DNA of 64,000 nucleotides from the NCBI GenBank assembly GCA_944321335.1, contig CALUKX010000003.1, forward strand, positions 41,546 through 105,545. Reading direction: 5' to 3'. Positions 53,267-62,195 of this stretch are shown one piece after another. Both the position numbers and the translations under genes were made by a program. The DNA comes from an uncultured Phocaeicola sp. Its GTDB lineage: Bacteria > Bacteroidota > Bacteroidia > Bacteroidales > Bacteroidaceae. The notes under the pieces are model-generated. The model was not told the DNA's origin. It was given only the letters and a program-made list of their open reading frames with translations, and did not search any database. The stretch's first letter is position 1. Each line of letters begins with the position of its first letter.

Positions 53267-53340
53267 ATTGAGAGTTGAGGGTTGAAAGTTGAGAGTTACT
53301 ACATACAGCGATTCTCAACTCTCTATTCTCAGCTCTCAAT
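53267..53340. repeat. Imperfect inverted repeat of TTGAGAGT units between rpsB and tsf
   Basis: The left arm ATTGAGAGTTGAG (from 53267) and the right arm CTCAGCTCTCAAT (to 53340) can pair in a long, imperfect stem covering most of the 135-bp gap. Arms are themselves repeats of TTGAGAG/TTGAAAG. It may tune rpsB:tsf ratios or be a dispersed repeat. Confidence 0.6.
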
Positions 53341-53391
53341 TTGCTTTTATATCGAATCAATTTATTAACCTATAAATAAAAAGGAATTACT

Positions 53392-54384
53392 ATGGCTGTA
53401 AGTATGGCTGATATCCAGCACCTGCGTAAAATGACCGGAGCTGGTATGATGGACTGCAAGAACGCTTTGGCTGAAGCGGAAGGTAACTTCGACAAGGCAG
53501 TAGAAATCATTCGTAAAAAAGGACAGGCAGTAGCTGCTAAACGTTCTGACCGTGAAACTTCAGAAGGTTGTGTGTTGGCTAAGTCAACAGGCGACTATGC
53601 TGCAATGATCGCTTTGAAGTGTGAAACTGACTTTGTTGCTAAGAATGCTGACTTCGTAGCTTTGACTCAGGCTATCTTGGACGCTGCTATCGCTAACAAA
53701 TGCCAGACTATCGACGAAATCAAGGCTCTGCCGATGGGTAACGGTACAATCCAGGACGCTATCGTTGAACGTAGCGGTATCACTGGTGAAAAGACTGAAC
53801 TGGATGGTTACTTCTTCGTTTCTGGCGCTTGCACTGCAGTTTACAACCACCAGGGTAAGAACCAGTTGTGTACTATCGCTGCTTTCAACAAGGCTTGCGA
53901 TACTCAGGTAGCTCACGAAATCTGTATGCAGATTGCAGCTATGAACCCGATCGCTATCGACGAAGCTGGTGTTCCTGAATCTGTTAAGGCTGCCGAAATT
54001 CAGGTTGCTATCGACAAGACTAAGAAGGAACAGGTAGACAAGGCTGTAGAAGCTGCATTGAAGAAAGCCGGTTTCAACTTGTATATCGCTGAAAACGAAG
54101 AACACCTGAACGAAGGTATCATGAAGGGTAATATCACTGAAGCTCAGGCTGAAGAAATCCGTCAGTTGAAGGCTAAAGTGGCAGAAGAAAAAGCTGCTAA
54201 CCTGAACGAACAGATGATCGAAAACATCGCTAAAGGTCGTATGGGTAAATTCTTCAAGGAAGTTTGCTTGTTGAAGCAGGAAAGCATCATGGATCCGAAG
54301 AAGACAATCGCTGATGTATTGAAAGCTGCTGACGCTGAATTGCAGATCGTTGACTTCAAGCGTTTCACTTTGCGTGCTGAATAA
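53392..54384 (+). CDS. tsf: Translation elongation factor Ts
   Basis: Nucleotide exchange factor for EF-Tu; 330 residues. The UBA-like start ADIQHLRKMTGAGMMDCKNAL and KCETDFVAKNADFV are diagnostic. Follows rpsB; terminator downstream. Confidence 0.97.
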   Translation: MAVSMADIQHLRKMTGAGMMDCKNALAEAEGNFDKAVEIIRKKGQAVAAKRSDRETSEGCVLAKSTGDYAAMIALKCETDFVAKNADFVALTQAILDAAIANKCQTIDEIKALPMGNGTIQDAIVERSGITGEKTELDGYFFVSGACTAVYNHQGKNQLCTIAAFNKACDTQVAHEICMQIAAMNPIAIDEAGVPESVKAAEIQVAIDKTKKEQVDKAVEAALKKAGFNLYIAENEEHLNEGIMKGNITEAQAEEIRQLKAKVAEEKAANLNEQMIENIAKGRMGKFFKEVCLLKQESIMDPKKTIADVLKAADAELQIVDFKRFTLRAE

Positions 54385-54413
54385 TTCAAGGATCGACTAC
54401 ACTTGATATAATG

Positions 54414-54446
54414 AAGGCTGTCTCAAGCGGACAGCCTTTTATGTTT
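54414..54446 (+). terminator. Terminator after tsf
   Basis: AAGGCTGTC / GACAGCCTT stem with a 7-nt loop, then TTATGTTTTT. Confidence 0.9.
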
Positions 54447-54533
54447 TTATAAAAATATCTTTCACTCTTTCAACTATCATATAATCACTACGTTAGGGGT
54501 GAAACCAATCCTATTTTCCTTTCACCTGTCGGG

Positions 54534-54872
54534 TTATTTTGTCTGTGTGTAACCTTCTGCTTTCAACAGGTCGATGATACGCTGCTTGAATTCTCCCTGA
54601 ATGAGAATCTCTCCATCCTTTACCGAACCACCTACACCGCATTTGCTTTTCAGTAGTTTCCCGAGCTCCTTCAGGTCATCCTCACTGCCGATAAAACCAG
54701 TTATCAAGGTCACGGTTTTTCCGCCGCGCCCTTTCTTCTCGATGGATACACGTAATTTCTGCTGTTTCTTGTCGAGCGTTTCGGCCTCTTCCACTTCGTC
54801 TGTTTCGTACTTGAAATCGGGGTTGGTAGAATAAACTACGTTCAACCGGTCTTTCCAATCGTTATTTTTCAT
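54534..54872 (-). CDS. SUI1/eIF1-family translation factor (YciH-like)
   Basis: A 112-residue protein. I chose the ATG at 54872 (MKNNDWKDRLNVVYS), which sits just after a -7 box; a longer frame reads through the promoter. The SUI1 domain is visible in KLRVSIEKKGRGGKTVTLITG (in part), LKSKCGVGGSVKDGEILIQG and the terminal IIDLLKAEGY. Likely affects start-codon fidelity. Divergent from rex. Confidence 0.92.
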   Translation of the reverse strand: MKNNDWKDRLNVVYSTNPDFKYETDEVEEAETLDKKQQKLRVSIEKKGRGGKTVTLITGFIGSEDDLKELGKLLKSKCGVGGSVKDGEILIQGEFKQRIIDLLKAEGYTQTK

Positions 54873-54893
54873 GTGAATAAGTTTTAATCTCAT

Positions 54894-54901
54894 CAAAGAT
54901 A
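54894..54901 (-). promoter_or_regulatory. SUI1 gene -7 promoter element
   Basis: TATCTTTG on the minus strand, 22 nt before the ATG. Confidence 0.45.
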
Positions 54902-54947
54902 ACAGGATTTTTTTACTTATCTGTGCAAGCGTTCCAAATATATAGAT

Positions 54948-54955
54948 TAATTTTG
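54948..54955 (+). promoter_or_regulatory. rex -7 promoter element
   Basis: TAATTTTG, 30 nt before the chosen rex ATG at 54985, supporting that start. No palindromic Rex operator was recognised here. Confidence 0.4.
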
Positions 54956-54984
54956 CATGATTGGAACACATTAGGAATTTAACA

Positions 54985-55638
54985 ATGGTGACACGTACAC
55001 GTAAATGCACGGATAAAATTCCGGAGCCTACATTGCGTAGACTCCCTTGGTATCTTTCGAATGCGAAGCTGTTGAAAGAGAAAGGGGAGAAGTATGTCTC
55101 TTCTACTCAGATATCAAAAGAAATCAATATCGATGCTTCCCAAATAGCGAAGGACCTTTCGTATGTCAATATTGCCGGACGTACGAGGGTGGGATATGAA
55201 ATCGAATTGTTGATTGAGGTGCTCGAAGACTTTCTGGGCTTTACCAATATCCATCGTGCTTATCTGTTCGGTGTCGGTAGTCTGGGTGCTGCACTGTTGC
55301 AGGACTCGGGTCTGTTGCATTTCGGACTGGAGATAGTGGGTGCGTTTGACATCAACCCTGATCTGGTCGGTACTTCCATCAATGGAATTCCTATCTATCA
55401 TTCCGATGAATTCGAAGAACGCATGAAGCTCGACCGTGTGAATATCGGTGTGCTTACCGTTCCTATCAATATTGCTCAGGAGATAACCGATAAGATGGTC
55501 GACGGCGGTATCAAGGCTGTATGGAACTTTACTCCTTTCCGTATCCGGGTGCCGGAGCATATCGTTGTGCAGAACACTTCGCTTTATGCTCATCTGGCCG
55601 TGATGTTTAATCGTTTGAATGAAACTCTAAAGAAATAG
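54985..55638 (+). CDS. rex: Redox-sensing transcriptional repressor Rex
   Basis: NAD(H)-responsive repressor of 217 residues. The N-terminal winged helix (PEPTLRRLPWYLSNAKLLKE; SSTQISKEINIDASQIAKDL) precedes a Rossmann domain with FGVGSLGAALL. The start at 54985 follows a -7 box; the longer frame from 54961 would sit almost on it. It precedes the FAH-family gene by 4 nt, so they are likely cotranscribed. Confidence 0.94.
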   Translation: MVTRTRKCTDKIPEPTLRRLPWYLSNAKLLKEKGEKYVSSTQISKEINIDASQIAKDLSYVNIAGRTRVGYEIELLIEVLEDFLGFTNIHRAYLFGVGSLGAALLQDSGLLHFGLEIVGAFDINPDLVGTSINGIPIYHSDEFEERMKLDRVNIGVLTVPINIAQEITDKMVDGGIKAVWNFTPFRIRVPEHIVVQNTSLYAHLAVMFNRLNETLKK

Positions 55639-55642
55639 ATCC

Positions 55643-56260
55643 ATGAAGATTATAGCCATCGGTATGAACTATCCGCAGCATTGCAAGGAACTTCATGCCA
55701 ACGAGCCTCTTCCCGAATCGCCGGTGATTTTTATGAAACCCGATTCGGCTTTGTTGAAGGACAGCAAGCCGTTCTTTATTCCCGATTTTTGTGAGCAGGT
55801 GGATTATGAAACGGAGCTGGTTGTCCGCATCAACCGGTTGGGAAAGAACATTTCCGAACGTTTCGCACACCGCTACTACGATGCCGTTACTGTGGGTATC
55901 GACTTTACTGCACGTGATTTGCAGCGTAAGTTCCGTGCCGAAGGTAAGCCTTGGGAACTCTGCAAGGCTTTCGATAATTCGGCAGCTATCGGCGATTGGG
56001 TTCCGGTAGACCGTTTTCAGAATATCCAGAACATCCGTTTCCATCTGGATATCGACGGGCAGACCGTTCAGCAGGGAAATACGGCCGACATGCTTTTCCG
56101 TGTCGATCAGATTATAGCCTATGTGAGTCGGTTCTGTACATTGAAGATCGGTGATATCCTGTTTACGGGTACGCCGGTAGGGGTAGGTCCGGTTCATATC
56201 AACAATCACCTGGAAGGTTATTTGGAAAACGATAAAGTATTAGATTTTTATATACGATGA
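55643..56260 (+). CDS. Fumarylacetoacetate hydrolase-family protein
   Basis: The 205 residues match the FAH catalytic domain alone. Metal-binding residues are in DYETELVVRI, and the family tail GDILFTGTPVGVGPV is intact. Such stand-alone enzymes act on acylpyruvates or oxaloacetate; the substrate here cannot be told. It overlaps the ispF start by 4 nt (ATGA). Confidence 0.9.
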   Translation: MKIIAIGMNYPQHCKELHANEPLPESPVIFMKPDSALLKDSKPFFIPDFCEQVDYETELVVRINRLGKNISERFAHRYYDAVTVGIDFTARDLQRKFRAEGKPWELCKAFDNSAAIGDWVPVDRFQNIQNIRFHLDIDGQTVQQGNTADMLFRVDQIIAYVSRFCTLKIGDILFTGTPVGVGPVHINNHLEGYLENDKVLDFYIR

Positions 56261-56736
56261 AGATACGGGTAGGATTTGGTTTTGATGTACATCAGCTGGT
56301 GCCGGGCCGTGAACTTTGGTTGGGCGGTATCAAGCTGGAACATGAATTGGGCTTGTTGGGGCACTCCGACGCCGATGTGTTGATCCATGCCATCTGTGAT
56401 GCATTGTTGGGAGCTGCCAATATGCGTGATATCGGTTATCATTTCCCCGATAATGCCGGCGAATTCAAGAATATCGACAGCAAGATTCTGTTGGCAAAGA
56501 CGGTCGGTCTGATTGCTACTAAAGGTTATCGGGTAGGGAATATCGATGCGACGGTTTGTGCCGAACGTCCGAAACTCAAGGCGCATATCCCGCACATGCA
56601 GGAAGTACTGGCTAAGGTGATGGATATCGATGTCGATGATATCTCCATCAAGGCGACTACCACCGAGAAATTGGGATTTACCGGACGCGAGGAAGGTATT
56701 TCCGCCTATGCGACCGTGTTGATAGAGAAAGATTGA
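56257..56736 (+). CDS. ispF: 2-C-methyl-D-erythritol 2,4-cyclodiphosphate synthase
   Basis: MEP-pathway isoprenoid enzyme of 159 residues. Zinc-binding GFGFDVHQL and LGHSDADVLIHAICDALLGA are intact, as is TTTEKLGFTGREEGI near the end. Translationally coupled to the FAH-family gene; terminator follows. Confidence 0.97.
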   Translation: MKIRVGFGFDVHQLVPGRELWLGGIKLEHELGLLGHSDADVLIHAICDALLGAANMRDIGYHFPDNAGEFKNIDSKILLAKTVGLIATKGYRVGNIDATVCAERPKLKAHIPHMQEVLAKVMDIDVDDISIKATTTEKLGFTGREEGISAYATVLIEKD

Positions 56737-56756
56737 ATGTAACGGTTCAGATAGAA

Positions 56757-56805
56757 GTTGAGCCTCGAAAGTAGATTTAATTTGCTTTCGAGGCTCAACC
56801 TTTTT
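56757..56805 (+). terminator. Terminator after ispF
   Basis: Perfect 15-bp stem GTTGAGCCTCGAAAG / CTTTCGAGGCTCAAC, then CTTTTT. Confidence 0.93.
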
Positions 56806-56816
56806 ATGATGGAGGT

Positions 56817-57707
56817 TTAAAGAATCAATCCTAAGGTAAGCAATATTCCGAAGAGAAACATGTTTCGCGAAGTTTCACCAAGTATGGCGTTCAGTGCTTT
56901 CCCCTTGCCGATCTTGGCCATCTTGACGGTTGTCAGGATATGAGGGATAAGGAAGAGTTGCGGAGCTACAGCTGCCCAAAGTTTTCCGATTCCGATGAAA
57001 TAGAAGCAGCACCAGCATGCGGCCAAACCGAGTAGGAAATACAGGATAAGTCCGGCACGTGCTCCCAGACGGACAACCAGTGTCTTCTTTCCGCTGATGG
57101 CGTCCTGTTCGCGGTCGCGGAAATTGTTTACCATCAGAAGCAAGTCGATGACCAGACCCGATGCCAGCGAGCCGAATGTAACCGAAGTGTTCCATCCGTG
57201 AGCCATGACATAATAGGTGCATCCCACCGGAATGAATCCAAAAAACACCAGCACCATCAGGTCGCCCCAACCGTGGTATGCCAACGGATAAGGCCCTGTA
57301 GTATATAGAAAGGCGAAAACGATGCAGGCAAGCCCTACGGGTATCATCTCCCATCCGCTATAATACAACAGGCAAAGTCCGATAACCGCAGCAAGCAAGG
57401 TGGTGATGATGATTCCCTTCTTCATGCCCGAAGGGGTAATCCATCCTTGAGCACAGGCACGTTCGGGGCCTAGACGGTCTTCGCGGTCGGTTCCTTTCAG
57501 AAAATCGTATAGGTCGTTGATGAAGTTCGCATCGATCTGCATCACAAAAGCGAAGAGGAAACAGAGGATGGCGGGGATAATCTGGAAATGTCCGTAGATG
57601 TAGGCCAGTGCGCAACCTATCATGACGGGAATGGATGCTGCCGTCAATGTTTTCGGGCGTCCGGCCAGTATCCAGGCTCTGACTGAATTCTGTTTTACCA
57701 TATTCAT
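56817..57707 (-). CDS. menA: 1,4-dihydroxy-2-naphthoate polyprenyltransferase
   Basis: Membrane prenyltransferase of the UbiA superfamily that attaches the isoprenoid tail in menaquinone synthesis. It has 296 residues and about nine hydrophobic segments. The first Asp-rich motif is visible as ANFINDLYDFLKGTDREDR, the second as NNFRDREQDAISGKKTL. An alternative start is the third codon (57701). It sits tail to tail with ispF, another isoprenoid gene. Confidence 0.94.
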   Translation of the reverse strand: MNMVKQNSVRAWILAGRPKTLTAASIPVMIGCALAYIYGHFQIIPAILCFLFAFVMQIDANFINDLYDFLKGTDREDRLGPERACAQGWITPSGMKKGIIITTLLAAVIGLCLLYYSGWEMIPVGLACIVFAFLYTTGPYPLAYHGWGDLMVLVFFGFIPVGCTYYVMAHGWNTSVTFGSLASGLVIDLLLMVNNFRDREQDAISGKKTLVVRLGARAGLILYFLLGLAACWCCFYFIGIGKLWAAVAPQLFLIPHILTTVKMAKIGKGKALNAILGETSRNMFLFGILLTLGLIL

Positions 57708-57722
57708 TGATTTTTATAGCTG

Positions 57723-57730
57723 CAAAGTTA
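57723..57730 (-). promoter_or_regulatory. menA -7 promoter element
   Basis: TAACTTTG on the minus strand, 16 nt before the first ATG (22 nt before the second). Confidence 0.4.
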
Positions 57731-57801
57731 GGAAATTTCTCCCTATGATTGGCTTGCTTTCATAAAAGTGTTACTTTTATCGGAAATTCAAAACGGAATC
57801 T

Positions 57802-58638
57802 ATGTATAAATTCAAGTGCCTTTCCTTCATTCTTCTGGCGGTGGTTTTTCTTTCTTCGTGTGCCACAGCTTCATTGTCGCGCTATCATGGTGTCGGTAGG
57901 GTGAAAACCTATAATATCTATAGCGAACAGGTGCCCGACAGTTTCGACGGATTCCGTATTGCCTTTGCATCCGATTTCCATTACGAGAGCCGCTTCACCA
58001 AGAAACGTCTGCCGGGATTGCTGAAGGCGCTTCAGGCTACGAAGGCCGATGTCTTTCTGATGGGCGGCGACTATCGTGGGCGTAACGGAGGCAATTTGAC
58101 AGAATTGTTTGATGTGCTGTCACAGTTCCATACGCCTTACGGCACTTATGGAGTTATGGGGAACCATGAAAACAATGCTAATTACGATCTGGTGAAACAG
58201 GAAATGGAGCGTACCGGCATGCATCTGCTCGAACATCGGGTGGATACGTTGTGGAAAGGGGATGAATTTATTCTGCTTTGCGGTATAAGGAATCCGTTCG
58301 ACTTGAAGAAGAACGGTGTATCGCCGACTCTCGGGTTGAATCCGGATGATTATGTGGTTATGCTTACTCATACGCCCGATTATGTAGAGGATGTCGATGT
58401 CAGCAATACCGATCTGGCTTTGGCCGGTCATACACATGGAGGGCAGGTCAGCTTTTTCAAACGTTTCAGTCCCGTTCATAATTCAAAATACGGCAACCGT
58501 TTTATTTCCGGACTTAAATATAATAAGGTAGGAATACCGGTTATTATTACCAATGGGATAGGTACTTCGCGTAAAGATATCCGCCTTTTTACGCCGAGTG
58601 AAATCGTACTGATTATTTTACATAAATTAAGAAAATGA
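57802..58638 (+). CDS. Lipoprotein metallophosphoesterase (YaeI-like)
   Basis: Calcineurin-type phosphoesterase of 278 residues. A lipoprotein signal with lipobox FLSSC is followed by metal-site motifs FASDFHYESRF, MGGDYRGRNGG, MGNHENN, MLTHTPDY and LAGHTHGGQ, a complete dinuclear set. It should sit in the envelope, unlike cytoplasmic relatives; YaeI/YkuE-type enzymes can act on lipid-linked phosphates, but the substrate is unknown. Confidence 0.9.
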   Translation: MYKFKCLSFILLAVVFLSSCATASLSRYHGVGRVKTYNIYSEQVPDSFDGFRIAFASDFHYESRFTKKRLPGLLKALQATKADVFLMGGDYRGRNGGNLTELFDVLSQFHTPYGTYGVMGNHENNANYDLVKQEMERTGMHLLEHRVDTLWKGDEFILLCGIRNPFDLKKNGVSPTLGLNPDDYVVMLTHTPDYVEDVDVSNTDLALAGHTHGGQVSFFKRFSPVHNSKYGNRFISGLKYNKVGIPVIITNGIGTSRKDIRLFTPSEIVLIILHKLRK

Positions 58639-58999
58639 GTCTGAAAAATAGTGTAACAGATAAAATCCCGGTTATACTGATAATATCTGTTTAATGTATT
58701 TTTTACACTTTTGTAAAATGTTGATATACAGTGATGTACTCTTTTTCTCAAGATTTTACCCTTCGTTGTGTTAAAAGCTATTTAATGATACTTTCTTGCA
58801 TTTTATGTTAACTATTTTTCTATTTAAAGTGTCAACGATTCCCTTTGTTGTACTTTGTTATCAAATACTAATATTTCGTCGTATTAACAAAAAATAACAA
58901 TCCTGTTGCAATTATTCATTAATTTTCTCTAATTTTGTGTGCGTTCACGAAGAACAAAGGAGTTTTAAACCTTATTTATTATCTAAACTAAAAACACGT
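58639..58999. other. 361-bp AT-rich region upstream of the second susC
   Basis: No supported gene. A -7 box TAATTTTG lies at 58930-58937, giving a leader of about 55 nt before the ATG at 59000; the -33 area has only a weak TTG. No copy of the ATATAAAT box of the starch locus is seen. No ECF sigma, anti-sigma or hybrid sensor gene is adjacent. Confidence 0.55.
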
Positions 59000-61900
59000 A
59001 TGAATCGATTACTGCTTTTAAAAAGAGCGTGTTCAACTTTGTTGCTGAGCATGTTCTGTGTGCTTGCATTTGCACAGGGTAAACAGGTTACAGGTGTCAT
59101 TAAAGATGCGGCCGGTGAACCTATGATTGGTGTGAATGTGTTAGTCAAGGGTACCACTAACGGTACAATCACAGATTTTGATGGTAAATTTACTATTCAA
59201 GGGGTGAAAGACACAGATGTCTTGACCGTAACTTATGTAGGTTATGTTCCTCAGGACATTAAGGTTGGGGCAAAAACTGATTTCAACATTCTTTTGAAAG
59301 AAGATACCGAAACCTTGGACGAAGTTGTCGTTGTCGGTTATGGCGTGCAGAAGAAGTCGGACTTGACTGGTTCTGTAGGTTCAGTCGATAGCGAAAAATT
59401 GGTAGGTAAAGGTTCCACTACCGTGATGGAGTCTTTGCAAGGACAGGTTGCCGGTGTTGATATCTCACAGAGCTCAAGCCGTCCGGGTGATGGATTTACC
59501 ATTCAGGTCCGTGGTCAGAGTTCAATCCAGTCGGGTGCTTCTCCGTTGTATGTTGTTGATGGTGTCGTTACAGACAATATCAACTTCCTGAACCCTGCCG
59601 ATATCGAAAAGATCGATATCTTGAAGGATGCTTCTTCTACAGCTATTTATGGTTCGCGTGCGACCAACGGTGTCGTAATGGTAACAACCAAATCGGCTAA
59701 AGCCGGAAACGACCAGCGTTTCACCGTTTCATACGATGGTTATGTAGGTGTGAAGAACAGGGCACGCATGCCGGACTTCATGGATGGTCGTGAATGGGCC
59801 AACTACCGTTTTATGCGTTATACTACTACCACAATCAATCCGGATGGTACTGTAACACGTACCATTAAAGATGGTGACTTGGCAAACGTTTGGGCCGGTA
59901 ATTCCGAAAAGATGATGCAGATGTACCGTGACAATGATTATGTTGATTGGAATGATCTGGTTCTTCAGAACGGTACCCAGCAGAACCACTTTATCAATAT
60001 CTCCGGTGCTACTTCTAAGGTTTCTTACCGTATGGGAGCCGGTTACCAGCAGGAAGATGGTATCATGGGCGACAACTACCGCCGCTTCAATGTAAAGGCT
60101 GCTGTCGACAGCAAGTTCTCTGATAAGTTCCAGGCAGGTATGTCTGTAAACCTGGCATTGACAGACAAGGACTACGGTGGTAAGAACGCTGTCATGAATG
60201 CTTTCCGTACAAACGTGTATTGGTTGCCTTACGATGAAAACGGTGAACTGAACTATCAGCCGGGTAAGGATAAACGTTTCCCTACCGGTTTCTCAGGAAC
60301 AGTCAACCCATTGCTCGATTTGGCCAACTCTGAAGATAAGATCAAGTCTTACGATGTTTTGGCAAACTTCTATCTGCAGTTTACTCCGATCAAAGGCTTG
60401 GTTTTGAAGACCACATTCTCTCCGAACTTCTCGACCAGTAGAGAAGGTATTTGGTACGGTCCGGATTCGGAAGTAGCTGCTAAGTCTCGTCAGCATCAGG
60501 CTTCCATCGAAAATAAGGATATGTTCTCTTGGACTTGGGATAACCAGATCAACTATTCCAAGACTTTCGGCGACCATAGCTTGAACGCTACCGGTGTATT
60601 CAGTATGTATAGCTTGGAAAGAGATGAGAACTTCATTGAAGGTCAGGGCTTCCCGTTTGCAACCAAATGGTACAACATGTCGGCTGCACAGACTATTCTG
60701 GATAAGTCAAGCTCTTTCAGCAAGATTACCATGTTGTCTTACATCGCTCGTTTGAACTACTCTTACAAGGACAAATACCTGGTAACAGTTTCTTCTCGTT
60801 GGGATGGTAGCTCCAAGTTCGCTAAAGGAAACAAATGGGGTGCATTCCCGTCGGCTGCCGTTGCATGGCGTATCACTCAGGAAAAGTTTATGGAAAGTAC
60901 TTCTTCTTGGTTGAATAACTTGAAACTTCGTTTGAGCTACGGTTTGACCGGTAACAATGCGGCAGTTGGTGCTTATACCACCCAGCCGTTGGCTAGTACT
61001 CAGTACTGGTATTCATTCAACCAGGCTTTGGCATCAGGTTTCGGTCCTTCTGCTTTCGTCAACGAGGATTTGTCATGGGAAAAGACTCAGGAGTTGAACA
61101 TCGGTTTGGACTTCGGATTCCTTAATAACCGTATCAGCGGTAGCGTCGATTGGTATAACCGTATTTCTAAGGACTTGTTGATGGAACAGAAGATTCCGGT
61201 AGAAATGGGTGCTTTGGGCGGTACCATGTGGAACAACGTCGGTAAGGTTAAGAACCGTGGTGTTGAAATCGTTTTGAATACCGTTAATTTCAAGAACAAG
61301 GATTGGGAATGGTCTACTACATTCACTTTCGCTGCCAACCACAATGAAATCATGGAATTGAACGGTAAGAAAGAAGATATCGTTGCTAATAAGTGGTTCA
61401 TCGGACAGCCGGTAGATGTAATGTATGAATTGGAATACGATGGTATCTGTACTGCAGAAGATTTGCAGAAAACATATACTATCAACGGTAAGACCGGTAA
61501 CCTGTATGATATCTATGGATTCTACGAAGGTAGCATGAAGATCAAGGACCAGAATATGGATGGTGTAATCGACAGTAAGGACCGTGTAATCCAGGGTCAT
61601 GCACTTCCTTCTTGGACCGGTAGCGTTACTTCCAACCTGTATTGGAAGAACTGGGACTTCTCATTCTCTATCTATACTAAACAAGGCTCTACAGTAGCCA
61701 GCCCGTTCATGGCCGAATTTACCGACTATTCAGACCGTGGCCGTACCAAACTGAGTATGGATTTCTATGTACCGGAAGGTAACCCGACATTGGGCGGTTT
61801 GAACGCCGATGGTACTACTATTATCAATACCAACCGTCAGATGGGTTCTTATCCTTATCCTGATAACGATAAGGCCAACAACTATGGTGGTGGTTTCGGT

Positions 61901-62176
61901 TGGGGTAACGGTAAGCAGAAGACTTATTACACCAACCAGTACGTAGATGCATCTTATGTAAAGATCAAGAATATTACTTTGGGTTATACATTCCCGACCA
62001 AGTGGTTGAAACCGTTGCGTATCTCTTACCTGAGACTCTATGCAAATGTATTGAATCCGTTTACATTTACAGATTACAAAGGTTTCGATCCTGAATGGGC
62101 ATCTGCAAGCATCAGCGATGGTACAGGTGGTCCTAGCTCAGTTACTTGGCAGTTTGGTATTAATTTGAAGTTCTAA
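59000..62176 (+). CDS. SusC-like TonB-dependent transporter
   Basis: Complete SusC-family outer-membrane transporter of 1058 residues. The start at 59000 (MNRLLLLKRACS) gives a signal peptide ending at VLAFAQ; the frame extends 21 codons further up but over the -7 box. A carboxypeptidase-like domain (KGTTNGTITDFDGKFT), TonB-box-like DEVVVVGYG, plug (FTIQVRGQSSIQSGASPLYVVDG in part; LKDASSTAIYGSRATNG) and barrel follow, ending in WQFGINLKF with the terminal aromatic. No STN domain is present, so no direct anti-sigma signalling is expected. Pairs with the SusD gene 19 nt later; glycan unknown. Confidence 0.95.
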   Translation: MNRLLLLKRACSTLLLSMFCVLAFAQGKQVTGVIKDAAGEPMIGVNVLVKGTTNGTITDFDGKFTIQGVKDTDVLTVTYVGYVPQDIKVGAKTDFNILLKEDTETLDEVVVVGYGVQKKSDLTGSVGSVDSEKLVGKGSTTVMESLQGQVAGVDISQSSSRPGDGFTIQVRGQSSIQSGASPLYVVDGVVTDNINFLNPADIEKIDILKDASSTAIYGSRATNGVVMVTTKSAKAGNDQRFTVSYDGYVGVKNRARMPDFMDGREWANYRFMRYTTTTINPDGTVTRTIKDGDLANVWAGNSEKMMQMYRDNDYVDWNDLVLQNGTQQNHFINISGATSKVSYRMGAGYQQEDGIMGDNYRRFNVKAAVDSKFSDKFQAGMSVNLALTDKDYGGKNAVMNAFRTNVYWLPYDENGELNYQPGKDKRFPTGFSGTVNPLLDLANSEDKIKSYDVLANFYLQFTPIKGLVLKTTFSPNFSTSREGIWYGPDSEVAAKSRQHQASIENKDMFSWTWDNQINYSKTFGDHSLNATGVFSMYSLERDENFIEGQGFPFATKWYNMSAAQTILDKSSSFSKITMLSYIARLNYSYKDKYLVTVSSRWDGSSKFAKGNKWGAFPSAAVAWRITQEKFMESTSSWLNNLKLRLSYGLTGNNAAVGAYTTQPLASTQYWYSFNQALASGFGPSAFVNEDLSWEKTQELNIGLDFGFLNNRISGSVDWYNRISKDLLMEQKIPVEMGALGGTMWNNVGKVKNRGVEIVLNTVNFKNKDWEWSTTFTFAANHNEIMELNGKKEDIVANKWFIGQPVDVMYELEYDGICTAEDLQKTYTINGKTGNLYDIYGFYEGSMKIKDQNMDGVIDSKDRVIQGHALPSWTGSVTSNLYWKNWDFSFSIYTKQGSTVASPFMAEFTDYSDRGRTKLSMDFYVPEGNPTLGGLNADGTTIINTNRQMGSYPYPDNDKANNYGGGFGWGNGKQKTYYTNQYVDASYVKIKNITLGYTFPTKWLKPLRISYLRLYANVLNPFTFTDYKGFDPEWASASISDGTGGPSSVTWQFGINLKF

Positions 62177-62195
62177 TTTTAAAAAGCACAAAGTC

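Noticed and set aside
53267-53340. Possible CRISPR-like array from repeated TTGAGAG words
   Set aside because: Units are about 7 bp, imperfect, without spacers of constant length and without cas genes.
58937-58999. Upstream in-frame start for the second susC
   Set aside because: Would start on the -7 box and place 21 polar residues before the signal peptide; the ATG at 59000 is better.
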